Shown: piece by piece, positions 7,722 to 15,236 of the stretch
How positions within the stretch are numbered: position 1 is the first letter of the stretch
Layout: each line of letters begins with the position of its first letter
NCBI GenBank assembly: GCA_902475245.1
Contig: CABRYP010000028.1
Span: 1-33,620 of the forward strand
Source of the DNA: an uncultured Collinsella sp.
GTDB taxonomy: Bacteria; Actinomycetota; Coriobacteriia; Coriobacteriales; Coriobacteriaceae
Direction: 5' to 3'
Length of the DNA: 33,620 nucleotides
The notes under the pieces: generated by a model
Databases searched by the model: none
Told to the model about the DNA's origin: nothing
What the model saw: the letters and a program-made list of their open reading frames with translations, nothing else
Made by a program: the position numbers and the translations under genes

Positions 7722-7760
7722 ATGAGGGCCGTCGAGCGCAACCGACGGCCCTCATTTTTT
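7722..7760 (+). terminator. Attenuator terminator upstream of cstA
   Basis: A perfect stem of at least 11 bp (gagggccgtcg / cgacggccctc, loop agcgcaac) is followed by six T, 36 bases before the transporter start. The only promoter seen is upstream of it, so the gene can be expressed only by reading through this terminator or from an unseen promoter. That supports regulated termination. Confidence 0.85.
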
Positions 7761-7795
7761 ATGTCTGAGAAGTTCTTTTTAGAGGAGGAAATGTA

Positions 7796-9685
7796 ATGAA
7801 CGGAGTTTTGCTCATGGTTGTGGCCGCGGCGGTGCTCGCCTGCGGCTATCTGGGCTATGGCCGATGGCTGGCCAACAAGTGGGGCGTTGACAAAGAGGCT
7901 CTCACGCCGGCCAAGCGCATGAAGGACGGCAAGAGCTTCTCGCCCGTCTCTGCCTTCACCGCGTTCTCGCACCAGTTCAGCTCGATCTGCGGTGCTGGCC
8001 CTGTTACGGGTACGATCGTCGCCATGGCCTTTGGCTGGCTGCCCGTCGTGCTCTGGGTCCTCGTCGGCGGCATCTTCTTTGGCGCCGTCCACGACTTTGG
8101 TGCTCTGTACGCTTCGATGAAGAACAACGGCAAGTCGCTCGCTCAGCTCATCGAGAAGTACATCGGCAAGACCGGCCGTCGCCTGTTCCTGCTGTTCTGC
8201 TGGCTGTTCTGCATCATCGTCATCGCCGCCTTCACCGACATGGTCTGCAAGACGTTCATGTTCACCCCGGCCGTTGACGCTTCTGGTGCTGCTACCGGTG
8301 CCATCGACTTCACCAAGTCCTATGCCGCCGGCTGCGCTGGTACCATCTCCATCCTGTTCACCTTCGTCGCTATCGCCTTTGGTTGGGCCCAGAAGAAGTT
8401 CAACCTCACCGGTGCTACCGAGTTCGTCACCGGCGTGGTCCTCATGGTTCTCATGTTTGCCGTCGGTATGCAGTTCCCGGTCTACCTGGATAAGTTCCAG
8501 TGGTTCGCCGTCGTCATGGTCTACCTGGTCTTCGCTGGCGCTATGCCCATCCAGATGCTCAAGACCCCGCGTGACTACCTCACTTCCATCATGATGATCG
8601 TCATGATCGTTTGCGCTGTCCTCGGCATCGTCGTCCTGGGCGTCAACGGCCAGGCCACCATCACCGCTCCGGTCTTCACCGGCTTCTCCAGCGCTTCTGG
8701 CATGATGTTCCCGGTCCTGTTTGTTTCCGTTGCCTGCGGTGCCCTCTCCGGCTTCCACAGCCTCGTTTCTTCTGGTACCTCCTCCAAGCAGGTCGAGAAG
8801 GAGCAGGACGCCGTCAAGGTCGGTTATGGCGCCATGATCGTCGAGTCCTTCGTCGGCATCCTTGCCATCATCGTCGCCGGTATCATGTTCTCCGACATGA
8901 ACACCGCCGGTACCGGCGCCCTCAACGCTGGCGTCGCTTCCACCCCGTTTCAGATCTTCGCTGCTGGTATCTCCCGCGGTATGCAGGCCTTCGGTGTTGA
9001 CGGTACGTTCGCTACCGTCTTCATGACCATGAACGTTTCCGCTCTGGCCCTGACCTCGCTCGACGCCGTCGCCCGCATCGCCCGCACCTCGTTCTCCGAG
9101 TTCTTTGCCCAGACCAACGACGCCCTGGCCATCGAGTCCAAGGCCGGCTACATGAAGGTTCTCGGCAACCCCTGGTTCGCCACGGTCGTCACCCTGCTTC
9201 CCGGTCTCGCCCTTGCCTTTGGTGGCTATGCCAACATCTGGCCGCTCTTTGGTGCTTCCAACCAGCTGCTCGGCGGTATGACCATGATTACCCTCGCCGT
9301 GTTCTGCAAGTGCACCGGCCGCAAGGGCTGGATGCTCTACGTGCCCGTCGCCTTCCTGCTCTACTGCACCTTCACCTCGCTGGTCCAGAGCGCCATGGGC
9401 TGCATGACCGCTGTCCAGGCTTACGGCTTCTTCGGCACCATCCCGGCTACCGCCACCACGGCCGCCGTCTCCGTCGCCGCCACCAAGGGCCTGCAGCTCG
9501 TTTTCGCCGTCCTGCTGATGGTCCTGGGCCTCATCGTTGCCGTCAACTGTCTCAAGGAGTTCTTCGGCAAAGAGGCCGGCTCCATGCCCGACGAGGAGCC
9601 CGAGTGGTCCGAGATGGGCAAGGCTGAGTACGGTCGCGCCGCTGCTGCGGAGGCTCCCGCCGACGCCGAGGCTGTCAAGGCCTAG
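7796..9685 (+). CDS. cstA: CstA-family carbon-starvation transporter (peptide / pyruvate type)
   Basis: A polytopic membrane protein of 629 residues with many hydrophobic segments. The N-terminal half has the CstA signature region, with FSHQFSSICGAGPVTGTIVA, a GWLPVVLW helix and GAVHDFGALYAS. CstA and its paralogue BtsT import peptides or pyruvate in enterobacteria; the substrate here cannot be read from sequence. The start has GAGGAGG seven bases upstream. Codons are strongly biased to C-ending forms, suggesting high expression. The Ile/Val leader and attenuator upstream suggest that expression rises when branched-chain amino acids run short, which would fit peptide or amino-acid scavenging. 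Confidence 0.9.
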   Translation: MNGVLLMVVAAAVLACGYLGYGRWLANKWGVDKEALTPAKRMKDGKSFSPVSAFTAFSHQFSSICGAGPVTGTIVAMAFGWLPVVLWVLVGGIFFGAVHDFGALYASMKNNGKSLAQLIEKYIGKTGRRLFLLFCWLFCIIVIAAFTDMVCKTFMFTPAVDASGAATGAIDFTKSYAAGCAGTISILFTFVAIAFGWAQKKFNLTGATEFVTGVVLMVLMFAVGMQFPVYLDKFQWFAVVMVYLVFAGAMPIQMLKTPRDYLTSIMMIVMIVCAVLGIVVLGVNGQATITAPVFTGFSSASGMMFPVLFVSVACGALSGFHSLVSSGTSSKQVEKEQDAVKVGYGAMIVESFVGILAIIVAGIMFSDMNTAGTGALNAGVASTPFQIFAAGISRGMQAFGVDGTFATVFMTMNVSALALTSLDAVARIARTSFSEFFAQTNDALAIESKAGYMKVLGNPWFATVVTLLPGLALAFGGYANIWPLFGASNQLLGGMTMITLAVFCKCTGRKGWMLYVPVAFLLYCTFTSLVQSAMGCMTAVQAYGFFGTIPATATTAAVSVAATKGLQLVFAVLLMVLGLIVAVNCLKEFFGKEAGSMPDEEPEWSEMGKAEYGRAAAAEAPADAEAVKA

Positions 9686-9724
9686 TCGACTTGATGGAGT
9701 GATCGTTCCATCCATATGACTCGG

Positions 9725-9763
9725 AAAGACCGGGTCCGCGACTTCGCGGGCTCGGTCTTTTTT
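9725..9763 (+). terminator. Intrinsic terminator after cstA
   Basis: A long stem agaccgggtccgcg / cgcgggctcggtct with two G-T pairs is followed by a T run. It ends the cstA transcript and isolates it from the next gene. Confidence 0.9.
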
Positions 9764-9868
9764 CATGCGAAAGCAGGTGACGCTCGAGTGTTCTCGCAGA
9801 TGTTTTGCGTGGATAAGGGTGCGCGTTGTACCATATAGACATATATGTGTACATATGAAAGGGGCCCC

Positions 9869-12061
9869 GTGGCCAAGACGGTATATTCCGATAATCAAAA
9901 CAATGTCGATGCTTTGGCTGAGCGCCTGAGCAGCCAGACGTCGCTTTCTGCCGAGCGCGCCAAGCTGGTTGCCTACGACCTGCTCTGCCGCAAGGCGCTC
10001 AAGATCAAGTCGAGCGCGCTGGCGCAGATTTTCCGTTCCGTCGATAAGGAATGCGACACCAAGGCGATGCGCGACGAACTCATCGCGGCAAAGATCGTTA
10101 CCAAGATCGAGGGTAGCGGCATTAACGGGCGCCCGGCGTTCTATACCATCAATGCCGAGATCCGCGATGCCCAGGAGCAGCCTGCCGAGTCCGTCGAAGA
10201 TTTTGTCGTCGAGGATTTCGCTGACGTGCCTGCTGTGGAAGAAGTTGCTCCGCGTGAGCATGTCGATACCGATGAGTTGCTCGATGAGAACGTCGTGCGT
10301 GCCTTTACGGCCAAGGCAGGACGCGGCGGTTTTGGCGGGGGCGGCAAGCGCGATGCACAGCGCCGCGCCCAGCAGGAGCGCTTCCGTCGCGCCGTTGCTC
10401 GAAAGGGCGAGACGGATGCCGAGGCTGTTGAGACCGAGGTTGCTGCCGAGTCGCAGAGGCCCGCGAAGGAGCAAAAGCCCGTGGAGGCCCAGGAGCCCCA
10501 GCGTCGCCGTGGTGCCCACTTTAAGGCTGCGCAGCAGGATGTCGCGCATGAGGTTGAAGAGCCTTCCGAGGCTGCAGACGATGTTGAGGAGTCTGCCAAG
10601 AAGGCTCCGGGTTCATGCCGTCCCGGGCGTGGTTTTGCGAGGCGCGCGTATCCCGTAAGGCGTCAGGAGAAGGGCGAGCCGGCTTCGACCGCTCAGGCCG
10701 AGAAGGCCGAACAAACCGAGAAAACCGTTGAGCCGGCGGCTCGCGAGCAGCAACCTTCCGAGTCGCAGCCTGCGGCTGACACTGAGGTCAAAGCTCAACA
10801 GACCGCTGATAAGCAGGCTGGGGAGAGCGCCTCAGGCAAGCCCCGCCGTCGTCGTCACCGCGGCGGTCGTGGCTCAAATGCCGAGGCCGCGGCCGAGAAG
10901 ACAGCGACACAAAACGGAGATGAGAAGGCCGAGACTCCGGTGGATCAGGTCAAGCGCCAGCCGGCGAAGGAGGCCAAGTCCGATCGTCCGCAAAAGCGCT
11001 CGTCTGCGCCCAAGCAGGAACGTAATACCCGGGCAGATTCCAAGCGTAAGCCTCATGCACAGGCTGAGCCTGCCGCGGCTGATAGTGCTACCCAGCAGCC
11101 CGAGTCGGCCGTCCACGGCGAGGTATCGGCGTTTGCCCTTGCCCGCGTTTTGGGCAGGCAGCTGCTCAAAGTTGTCCCTACGCCTACGGCGCTCTCTAAG
11201 ATCAAGGAGCAGCAGACTCAAATTGTTAAGGTCGAGGGCAAGGACGGCAAAAAGGCGCCGCAGCGCACTCAGCACAACGAGATGTCCAACCGCAAGATTG
11301 CCGAGGAAATCGCAATCATCCAGGCTTGGATCGAGCAAAACCGAGGTGCCGATACGCCGGTTGCCTCGCGCCGCCAGCGTGCCTACCAGATTTTTAACGA
11401 CGAGAAGGCTTTTGACGGCAAGCACGGCGAGCGTCTAATTCGGCGTATGACCGAAAAGGGCATCAGCATGCAGGCGATTAAGGTCGCCCCCAACCGCCCC
11501 GTGCACTTTACGGGTTTCTTTACGCTGGGCGCCGATAAGCCGTTCATTATGGTCGAGAACCTGGACACCTATGACGAGATCGTCAAGCTCCTGCGCGGCC
11601 GCAAGCACGCTAAGCTCTTTGGCATCAAGGTGGGCGGCGTGATTTTTGGCGGCGGATGCAAGGCGAGCGTCTCGCATGCCCTGGACGATTATCTGGCTGA
11701 GATCGGCTATCGCTTTAACTACGTCTACTACGTGGGCGATATCGACCGCGAGGGCGCGCGCATCGTCGAGCAGGCTCGCAATGCCAATGTGGTTGAGATT
11801 CGCCTGCATGCCGGCATGTACCGCGCCATGCTCGCCGAGCATAAGCGTCGCGTGAAGGCCGGCGGCGAGTGCGAGCCCGCGGCTGCCAACCAGGGCGTGC
11901 CGCAGAACTTGGCGGCGACGATCAAGGATCTGCCCATGGTCACGCGCGTGCAGTTCCGCAATGTGCTGCGCGAGGGCGGGCGCATTCCGCAGGAGATTCT
12001 GATGACCGCCGACTATCGGGATGGCGACTCGGGAAGCTTCGACCGCATGCTGAACAACTAA
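9869..12061 (+). CDS. TOPRIM / JetD-like (DUF2220-type) protein with disordered basic middle
   Basis: 730 residues in three parts. Residues 1 to about 90 resemble a winged-helix domain (ERAKLVAYDLLCRKALKIKS and following). Residues about 100-430 are low-complexity Ala/Glu/Lys/Arg/Pro with runs such as GKPRRRRHRGGRG, probably disordered and nucleic-acid binding. Residues about 450-730 look like a TOPRIM fold: E563 in MVENLDTYDE, then FGGGCKASVSHAL, then the acidic pair D624/D626 in YYVGDIDREG. This resembles the C-terminal nuclease domain of Wadjet JetD and, more remotely, Topo VI A/Spo11. No JetA, JetB or JetC lies nearby. I chose GTG 9869 (AAAGGGG upstream) over ATG 9845. No clear promoter is visible upstream. 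The family assignment is by eye, and the role (DNA or RNA processing, defence) is unknown. Confidence 0.65.
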   Translation: MAKTVYSDNQNNVDALAERLSSQTSLSAERAKLVAYDLLCRKALKIKSSALAQIFRSVDKECDTKAMRDELIAAKIVTKIEGSGINGRPAFYTINAEIRDAQEQPAESVEDFVVEDFADVPAVEEVAPREHVDTDELLDENVVRAFTAKAGRGGFGGGGKRDAQRRAQQERFRRAVARKGETDAEAVETEVAAESQRPAKEQKPVEAQEPQRRRGAHFKAAQQDVAHEVEEPSEAADDVEESAKKAPGSCRPGRGFARRAYPVRRQEKGEPASTAQAEKAEQTEKTVEPAAREQQPSESQPAADTEVKAQQTADKQAGESASGKPRRRRHRGGRGSNAEAAAEKTATQNGDEKAETPVDQVKRQPAKEAKSDRPQKRSSAPKQERNTRADSKRKPHAQAEPAAADSATQQPESAVHGEVSAFALARVLGRQLLKVVPTPTALSKIKEQQTQIVKVEGKDGKKAPQRTQHNEMSNRKIAEEIAIIQAWIEQNRGADTPVASRRQRAYQIFNDEKAFDGKHGERLIRRMTEKGISMQAIKVAPNRPVHFTGFFTLGADKPFIMVENLDTYDEIVKLLRGRKHAKLFGIKVGGVIFGGGCKASVSHALDDYLAEIGYRFNYVYYVGDIDREGARIVEQARNANVVEIRLHAGMYRAMLAEHKRRVKAGGECEPAAANQGVPQNLAATIKDLPMVTRVQFRNVLREGGRIPQEILMTADYRDGDSGSFDRMLNN

Positions 12062-12069
12062 ATTCCGCC

Positions 12070-12206
12070 GGCCCCGGGAGAGCGGGGACACCGGCTTAGG
12101 TTTCCTGCTCTACAGTCCTGCTCACGACGGAGGCCACATTAAGTGGCCTCCTGTTCGTGCGGAACTCGCGATAAACCTAAGCCGGTGTCCCCGCTCTCCC
12201 GGGGCC
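12070..12206 (+). repeat. Palindromic element copy C (34-bp private arms)
   Basis: Perfect 34-base arms (12070-12103 and 12173-12206) flank a 69-base core (12104-12172) identical base for base to the core of copy A about 5 kb away. The arms do not resemble those of A. It begins 8 bases after the stop of the TOPRIM gene. No T run follows. Confidence 0.93.
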
Positions 12207-12238
12207 TGTCGTGGCTTGGCCGTTGCATGCGGCTCGCT

Positions 12239-12271
12239 TTTCGGAACGGGGCTGACGGACACGTTCCGAAA
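12239..12271. repeat. Hairpin in gene-free region
   Basis: A 10-bp perfect inverted repeat (tttcggaacg / cgttccgaaa, 13-base loop) lies 33 bases after palindrome C. No T run follows, so a terminator role is uncertain. Between here and tRNA-Gln I see no credible gene. Confidence 0.5.
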
Positions 12272-12309
12272 TCTACCACCGTCGCTGTGCAGGGTGTCTA
12301 TAAAGAGCC

Positions 12310-12539
12310 GTGGCCAAAAAACATCAAATATGAGTACTGATACTCTTTTAGTAGCAGTAATTTTGACCACATTTAAGGTGATTTGACGTGTCGATCGAGC
12401 AGATAAGCTGCCGTATCTCCTCAAGTGTTCATTAAAGGAAGACCTTGATGCGAATAAATCTCATTAAGATCTTCTTTTATTAACGAAAATAATGTAGCTA
12501 CAACGGTGACAGTACTCATATTTGCCGTTTTTTGGCCAC
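12310..12539. mobile_element. MITE-like element with 30-bp terminal inverted repeats
   Basis: The ends 12310-12339 and 12510-12539 are inverted repeats matching at 28 of 30 positions, each beginning gtggccaaaaaac. They enclose about 170 bases that are clearly more A/T rich than the surroundings and contain no coding frame. No clear target-site duplication is visible. The size and structure suit a non-autonomous element or a dispersed regulatory repeat; no transposase lies in the window. Confidence 0.55.
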
Positions 12540-12572
12540 AGTCCTTCGGAGGGTCCTCGAAAATAGTCCCGA

Positions 12573-12631
12573 GCCGGCACTTGGGGACGTTCCTATAATG
12601 CCGGCACTTAGGAGCGTCCCCAAGTGCCGGC
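12573..12631. repeat. REP-like palindrome
   Basis: Arms gccggcacttggggacg (12573-12589) and its exact complement (12615-12631) extend inward by five more pairs, one of them G-T. The loop contains gccggcactt again, a third copy of the arm start. The composition and nested structure look like a REP sequence of the kind mobilised by RAYT/Y1 transposases; none is in the window. Confidence 0.7.
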
Positions 12632-12635
12632 ACCG

Positions 12636-12886
12636 CGTCTGCCTGCGGCGGCCGCGCCCCGCTGCGTCGCTCCGCATCCTTGCGGGTTCGGATTCCTCCG
12701 CTTGGCGGCGTTGGCTCGATTTGCTTGACGTGAGGGGCTCTTGGCTGGTGTGGGACGGAGGGATTCCGCGTCCGCCTGGTCGGCGACCGCGCCCCGCTGC
12801 GTCGCTTCGCTCCTTGCGTGCTGCGCTGGAAAACGCTTCGCGTTTCCTCAGCTCCGCACCCTTGCGGGCTCGAATTCCTCCGCTTG
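12636..12886. repeat. Decayed tandem GC-rich repeats beside tRNA-Gln
   Basis: Two related stretches, 12636-12704 and 12769-12886, share blocks such as ccgcgccccgctgcgtcgct, cttgcggg and attcctccgcttg. The second is longer, with an internal insertion. Between them, at 12751-12766, is tgggacggagggattc, an exact 16-base copy of the 3' end of the neighbouring tRNA-Gln gene (12942-12957). This may be a relic of repeated integration at, or duplication of, the tRNA end. Confidence 0.6.
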
Positions 12887-12891
12887 CCCAC

Positions 12892-12927
12892 AAGAAAGCG
12901 CCCTGGGCCGTTATGGGCTTAGGGCGC
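12892..12927 (-). terminator. Intrinsic terminator of tRNA-Gln
   Basis: On the minus strand, gcgccct and agggcgc form a 7-bp stem with further pairing inside, followed by TTTCTT. It sits 14 bases past the 3' end of the tRNA. Confidence 0.75.
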
Positions 12928-12941
12928 TCAGTTTTAATGGC

Positions 12942-13012
12942 TGGGACGGAGGGATTCGAACCCCCAACAGCCGGCACCAAAAACCGGAGTTCTACCGTTG
13001 AACTACGTCCCA
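12942..13012 (-). tRNA. tRNA-Gln (anticodon TTG)
   Basis: A 71-base cloverleaf on the minus strand. The acceptor stem is TGGGACG / CGTCCCA, the D arm is GTTC-aacggta-GAAC, and the anticodon stem is CCGGT / GCCGG around loop TTTTGGT, giving anticodon TTG. The T arm contains GGTTCGAATCC. CCA is not encoded. It lies 38 bases downstream of the minus-strand peptidoglycan-binding gene with no strong promoter visible between them, so it may be partly co-transcribed. Confidence 0.95.
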
Positions 13013-13050
13013 ATGTGTGGTGTTGCCCAAAAGCAACTCGTCTAGTTTAC

Positions 13051-13956
13051 CTAATCTGCGAGGGCATCGCAAACGCCATCGAGTAGGCGTACGGCGAGCG
13101 TCTGCGCGTCGCTGGCCGTGAAGGTGCCGTTGTAGCGCGTCATGCCCGTGAGCTCAATGCGAATGCGAGCCGGCTTCTGCTGCGCGGCGACATTGGCGGT
13201 GCGGATGCGCTGGGCCAGGTTGTGGCACTCGGCGAGGGCAATCGTGGCGCGTGGCGCGGCGTCGGCGGGCAGCTCGTCGCTTGCGATCTCGAGCACCAGG
13301 TCAACGTCGGTTGGGACCTCGGAGTCGCAGAGCATCATGCCGCTGTTGTCGGTCGTTGCCGTGGCGATGTTCCACATGCGCGAAGCAACGCTGCGTGCGA
13401 TGGGGTCCTCACCGATAACGGCGATCTGGAAGCGCTCGAGCACGTTGGCGGCGCGAGCAAAACCGATGCGGGACTCGGCTTCGGTGACCGAGGGCTTGCC
13501 CTCCCACACATGGTGCAGGCGGTTGATGTAGGCGTAGGTGTCCTGGAAGGCCATGCCGTCGGCAAACAGGCCGACATTTTCCTGGAACTGCTGCAGGGCG
13601 GCCTCGGTATGCGGACCAAAGTAGCCGTCGTCTTCGCCACAGGCAAAGCCCAAAACGTTGAGAGCGCGCTGCAGGGCCTGCACATCGGCGCCATGGAAAT
13701 TGGGCATGCGCAGATACAGGGTGCGGTCGCCCAGCTTATACGAGGCGTCGACCAGGGCGCTCCAACAGGGGATATCGACGGCATGACCGGCAGCAAGGCC
13801 GCTGTCGAGCCTGAAGGTGCTGACGGCCTGCTCGGTGGTGGTGCCAAAGCGCTTGTCGACAACCTCGGCGTCATCGATTGTATAGCCGAGCTGCAGAAGA
13901 CGGGACTGGACGTCCTCGACGGCTGCTCCCTGCATGCCCGTGGTAATAGGTTCCAT
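13051..13956 (-). CDS. Peptidoglycan-binding-domain protein (two PGB repeats, unknown C-terminus)
   Basis: 301 residues. Two PG_binding_1 repeats are visible: residues about 3-70 (GMQGAAVEDVQSRLLQLGY, then a KRFGTTTEQAVSTFR block) and about 80-150 (GADVQALQRALNVLGFACG, then DGYFGPHTEAALQQFQ). The remaining 150 residues match no domain with certainty. Their position suggests a degenerate N-acetylmuramoyl-L-alanine amidase like CwlM, but I cannot point to zinc ligands. No signal peptide is seen, so the protein is probably cytoplasmic or membrane-associated through partners, as CwlM is. GAAAGGGG precedes ATG 13956. A role in cell-wall regulation is inference. Confidence 0.7.
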   Translation of the reverse strand: MEPITTGMQGAAVEDVQSRLLQLGYTIDDAEVVDKRFGTTTEQAVSTFRLDSGLAAGHAVDIPCWSALVDASYKLGDRTLYLRMPNFHGADVQALQRALNVLGFACGEDDGYFGPHTEAALQQFQENVGLFADGMAFQDTYAYINRLHHVWEGKPSVTEAESRIGFARAANVLERFQIAVIGEDPIARSVASRMWNIATATTDNSGMMLCDSEVPTDVDLVLEIASDELPADAAPRATIALAECHNLAQRIRTANVAAQQKPARIRIELTGMTRYNGTFTASDAQTLAVRLLDGVCDALAD

Positions 13957-14024
13957 GAACGAACCCCTTTCGGCGTACCATTCGTACTATTTTGAGCGTG
14001 TGTCGGATAGACAACGCGAGACAA

Positions 14025-14054
14025 TTTATAAACATGCACTCAATAGTGTAGCAA
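14025..14054 (-). promoter_or_regulatory. Putative promoter of the peptidoglycan-binding gene
   Basis: On the minus strand, TTGCTA (14049-14054) and TATAAA (14025-14030) are separated by 18 bases, about 70 bases upstream of ATG 13956. This gives the gene its own promoter, separate from the polyprenyl synthase upstream. Confidence 0.45.
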
Positions 14055-14095
14055 CTTGTACCCAAACTCGCTGCCCACAGGTTTTATGACCCCCG

Positions 14096-15121
14096 CTAGT
14101 TAAGACGCTCCACAAAGAAATCTGCCATTGAGAGGAAGAGCTCGCGCGCATGCGGGTCGAGCTCGACGCCTTCGATAGCGGCCTTGGCCTTAGCGGTCAG
14201 GTCGAGCGCATAGGTGTGGGCGTAATCGATGGAGCCGGTCTCCTGGAAGATCTCCACGGCGCGTGCGAGCTGCGCAGGGTCCTCGGTGCCCGAGGAAAGG
14301 ATTGCCTCGATCTCGTCGTGATAGCGCTTGTCTGACAGGGCATGCACGGCAACGAGGGTGCGCTTGCCCTCGGTGATATCGGTGCGGAAGTCCTTGTTGG
14401 CGGCCTCCTTGGTGCCGATCAAGTTGAGCAGGTCGTCTTGAATCTGGAAGGCAAGGCCCGTGTGCAGCCCAAAGGCGCGCAGTGCCTCAATCTGCTCTTC
14501 GCTGCCGCCGCCGATAATGGCTCCGGCGGCAAGCGGCGTCGCTCCGCTGTAGTACGCGGTCTTGTGCGTCGCCATGTCCAGATAATCGTCGACCGAAATG
14601 TCAAAGCGCTCGTCGCGGACCCAGCCCAGGTCGAGCGCTTGGCCCTCGATGGTACGGACGATCATCTCGGTAAGCTCGTGGAGCACGTGAAGCTTCACGT
14701 CTGCGTTGAGTGTGGGGTCGTCGAGAACCGTCTTGGTGACCATGGTGAGCGCCAGGTCACCGCAGTTGATGGCAAGACCGGTGCCCTCGGTAAGGTGCAT
14801 GCAGGGCTTGCCGCGACGAATCTGCCCGTTGTCGGCGATGTCGTCGTGGATGAGTGCGCCCGACTGAAAGTGCTCGATGGCCGCCGCTGCGCTGCGGGCG
14901 CTCTCAAAGCTGCCGCCTACCGCAGTGGCGGCGAGCATGCAGATGAGCGGGCGGTGGCGCTTGCCAGCGTTTGCCGTAAATGCCGAGAGCGGGGTATACA
15001 GGTAGCGCTCGATATCGGCGGAAGTCGCCTGTCCGTCAAAGAACGTGGCCAGATAGTCGTTAATCTGGTCAAAGTGCTGGGCTAAAAAGCTGGTAAACGG
15101 ACTGGACACGGGTTCTCGCAT
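14096..15121 (-). CDS. Polyprenyl (geranylgeranyl-type) diphosphate synthase
   Basis: A trans-isoprenyl diphosphate synthase that condenses isopentenyl diphosphate with allylic diphosphates. The first Asp-rich motif is DDIAD (D93, D94, D97) in IHDDIADN; the second is DDLLN (D229, D230) in FQIQDDLLN, with Asn in place of the last Asp as in many family members. The GKRHRPL and THKTAYY segments are also typical. At 341 residues it suits the family. Chain length cannot be read with confidence; the product could feed quinone or lipid-carrier synthesis. The ribosome binding site before ATG 15121 is weak. Confidence 0.9.
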   Translation of the reverse strand: MREPVSSPFTSFLAQHFDQINDYLATFFDGQATSADIERYLYTPLSAFTANAGKRHRPLICMLAATAVGGSFESARSAAAAIEHFQSGALIHDDIADNGQIRRGKPCMHLTEGTGLAINCGDLALTMVTKTVLDDPTLNADVKLHVLHELTEMIVRTIEGQALDLGWVRDERFDISVDDYLDMATHKTAYYSGATPLAAGAIIGGGSEEQIEALRAFGLHTGLAFQIQDDLLNLIGTKEAANKDFRTDITEGKRTLVAVHALSDKRYHDEIEAILSSGTEDPAQLARAVEIFQETGSIDYAHTYALDLTAKAKAAIEGVELDPHARELFLSMADFFVERLN

Positions 15122-15236
15122 TCTTTGATAGGTTGCATCGTTGCATTATGCAGACAACATATTGCCACATTAGGGCGTCGAGCGCGGCGGTTGAAGACGA
15201 TTGGTCCATGCGGCCGCAAGTGCGGTAGGGGCTTGG

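Noticed and set aside
7637..10549. 970-codon minus-strand open frame opposite cstA
   Set aside because: It is a shadow of the strongly C-biased codons of cstA and the next gene. Its Gly/Asp/His-rich translation has no domain, and the plus strand has clear families.
12532..13086. Plus-strand frame through the tRNA-Gln region
   Set aside because: It runs over a tRNA, its terminator and GC-rich repeats; composition is not protein-like.
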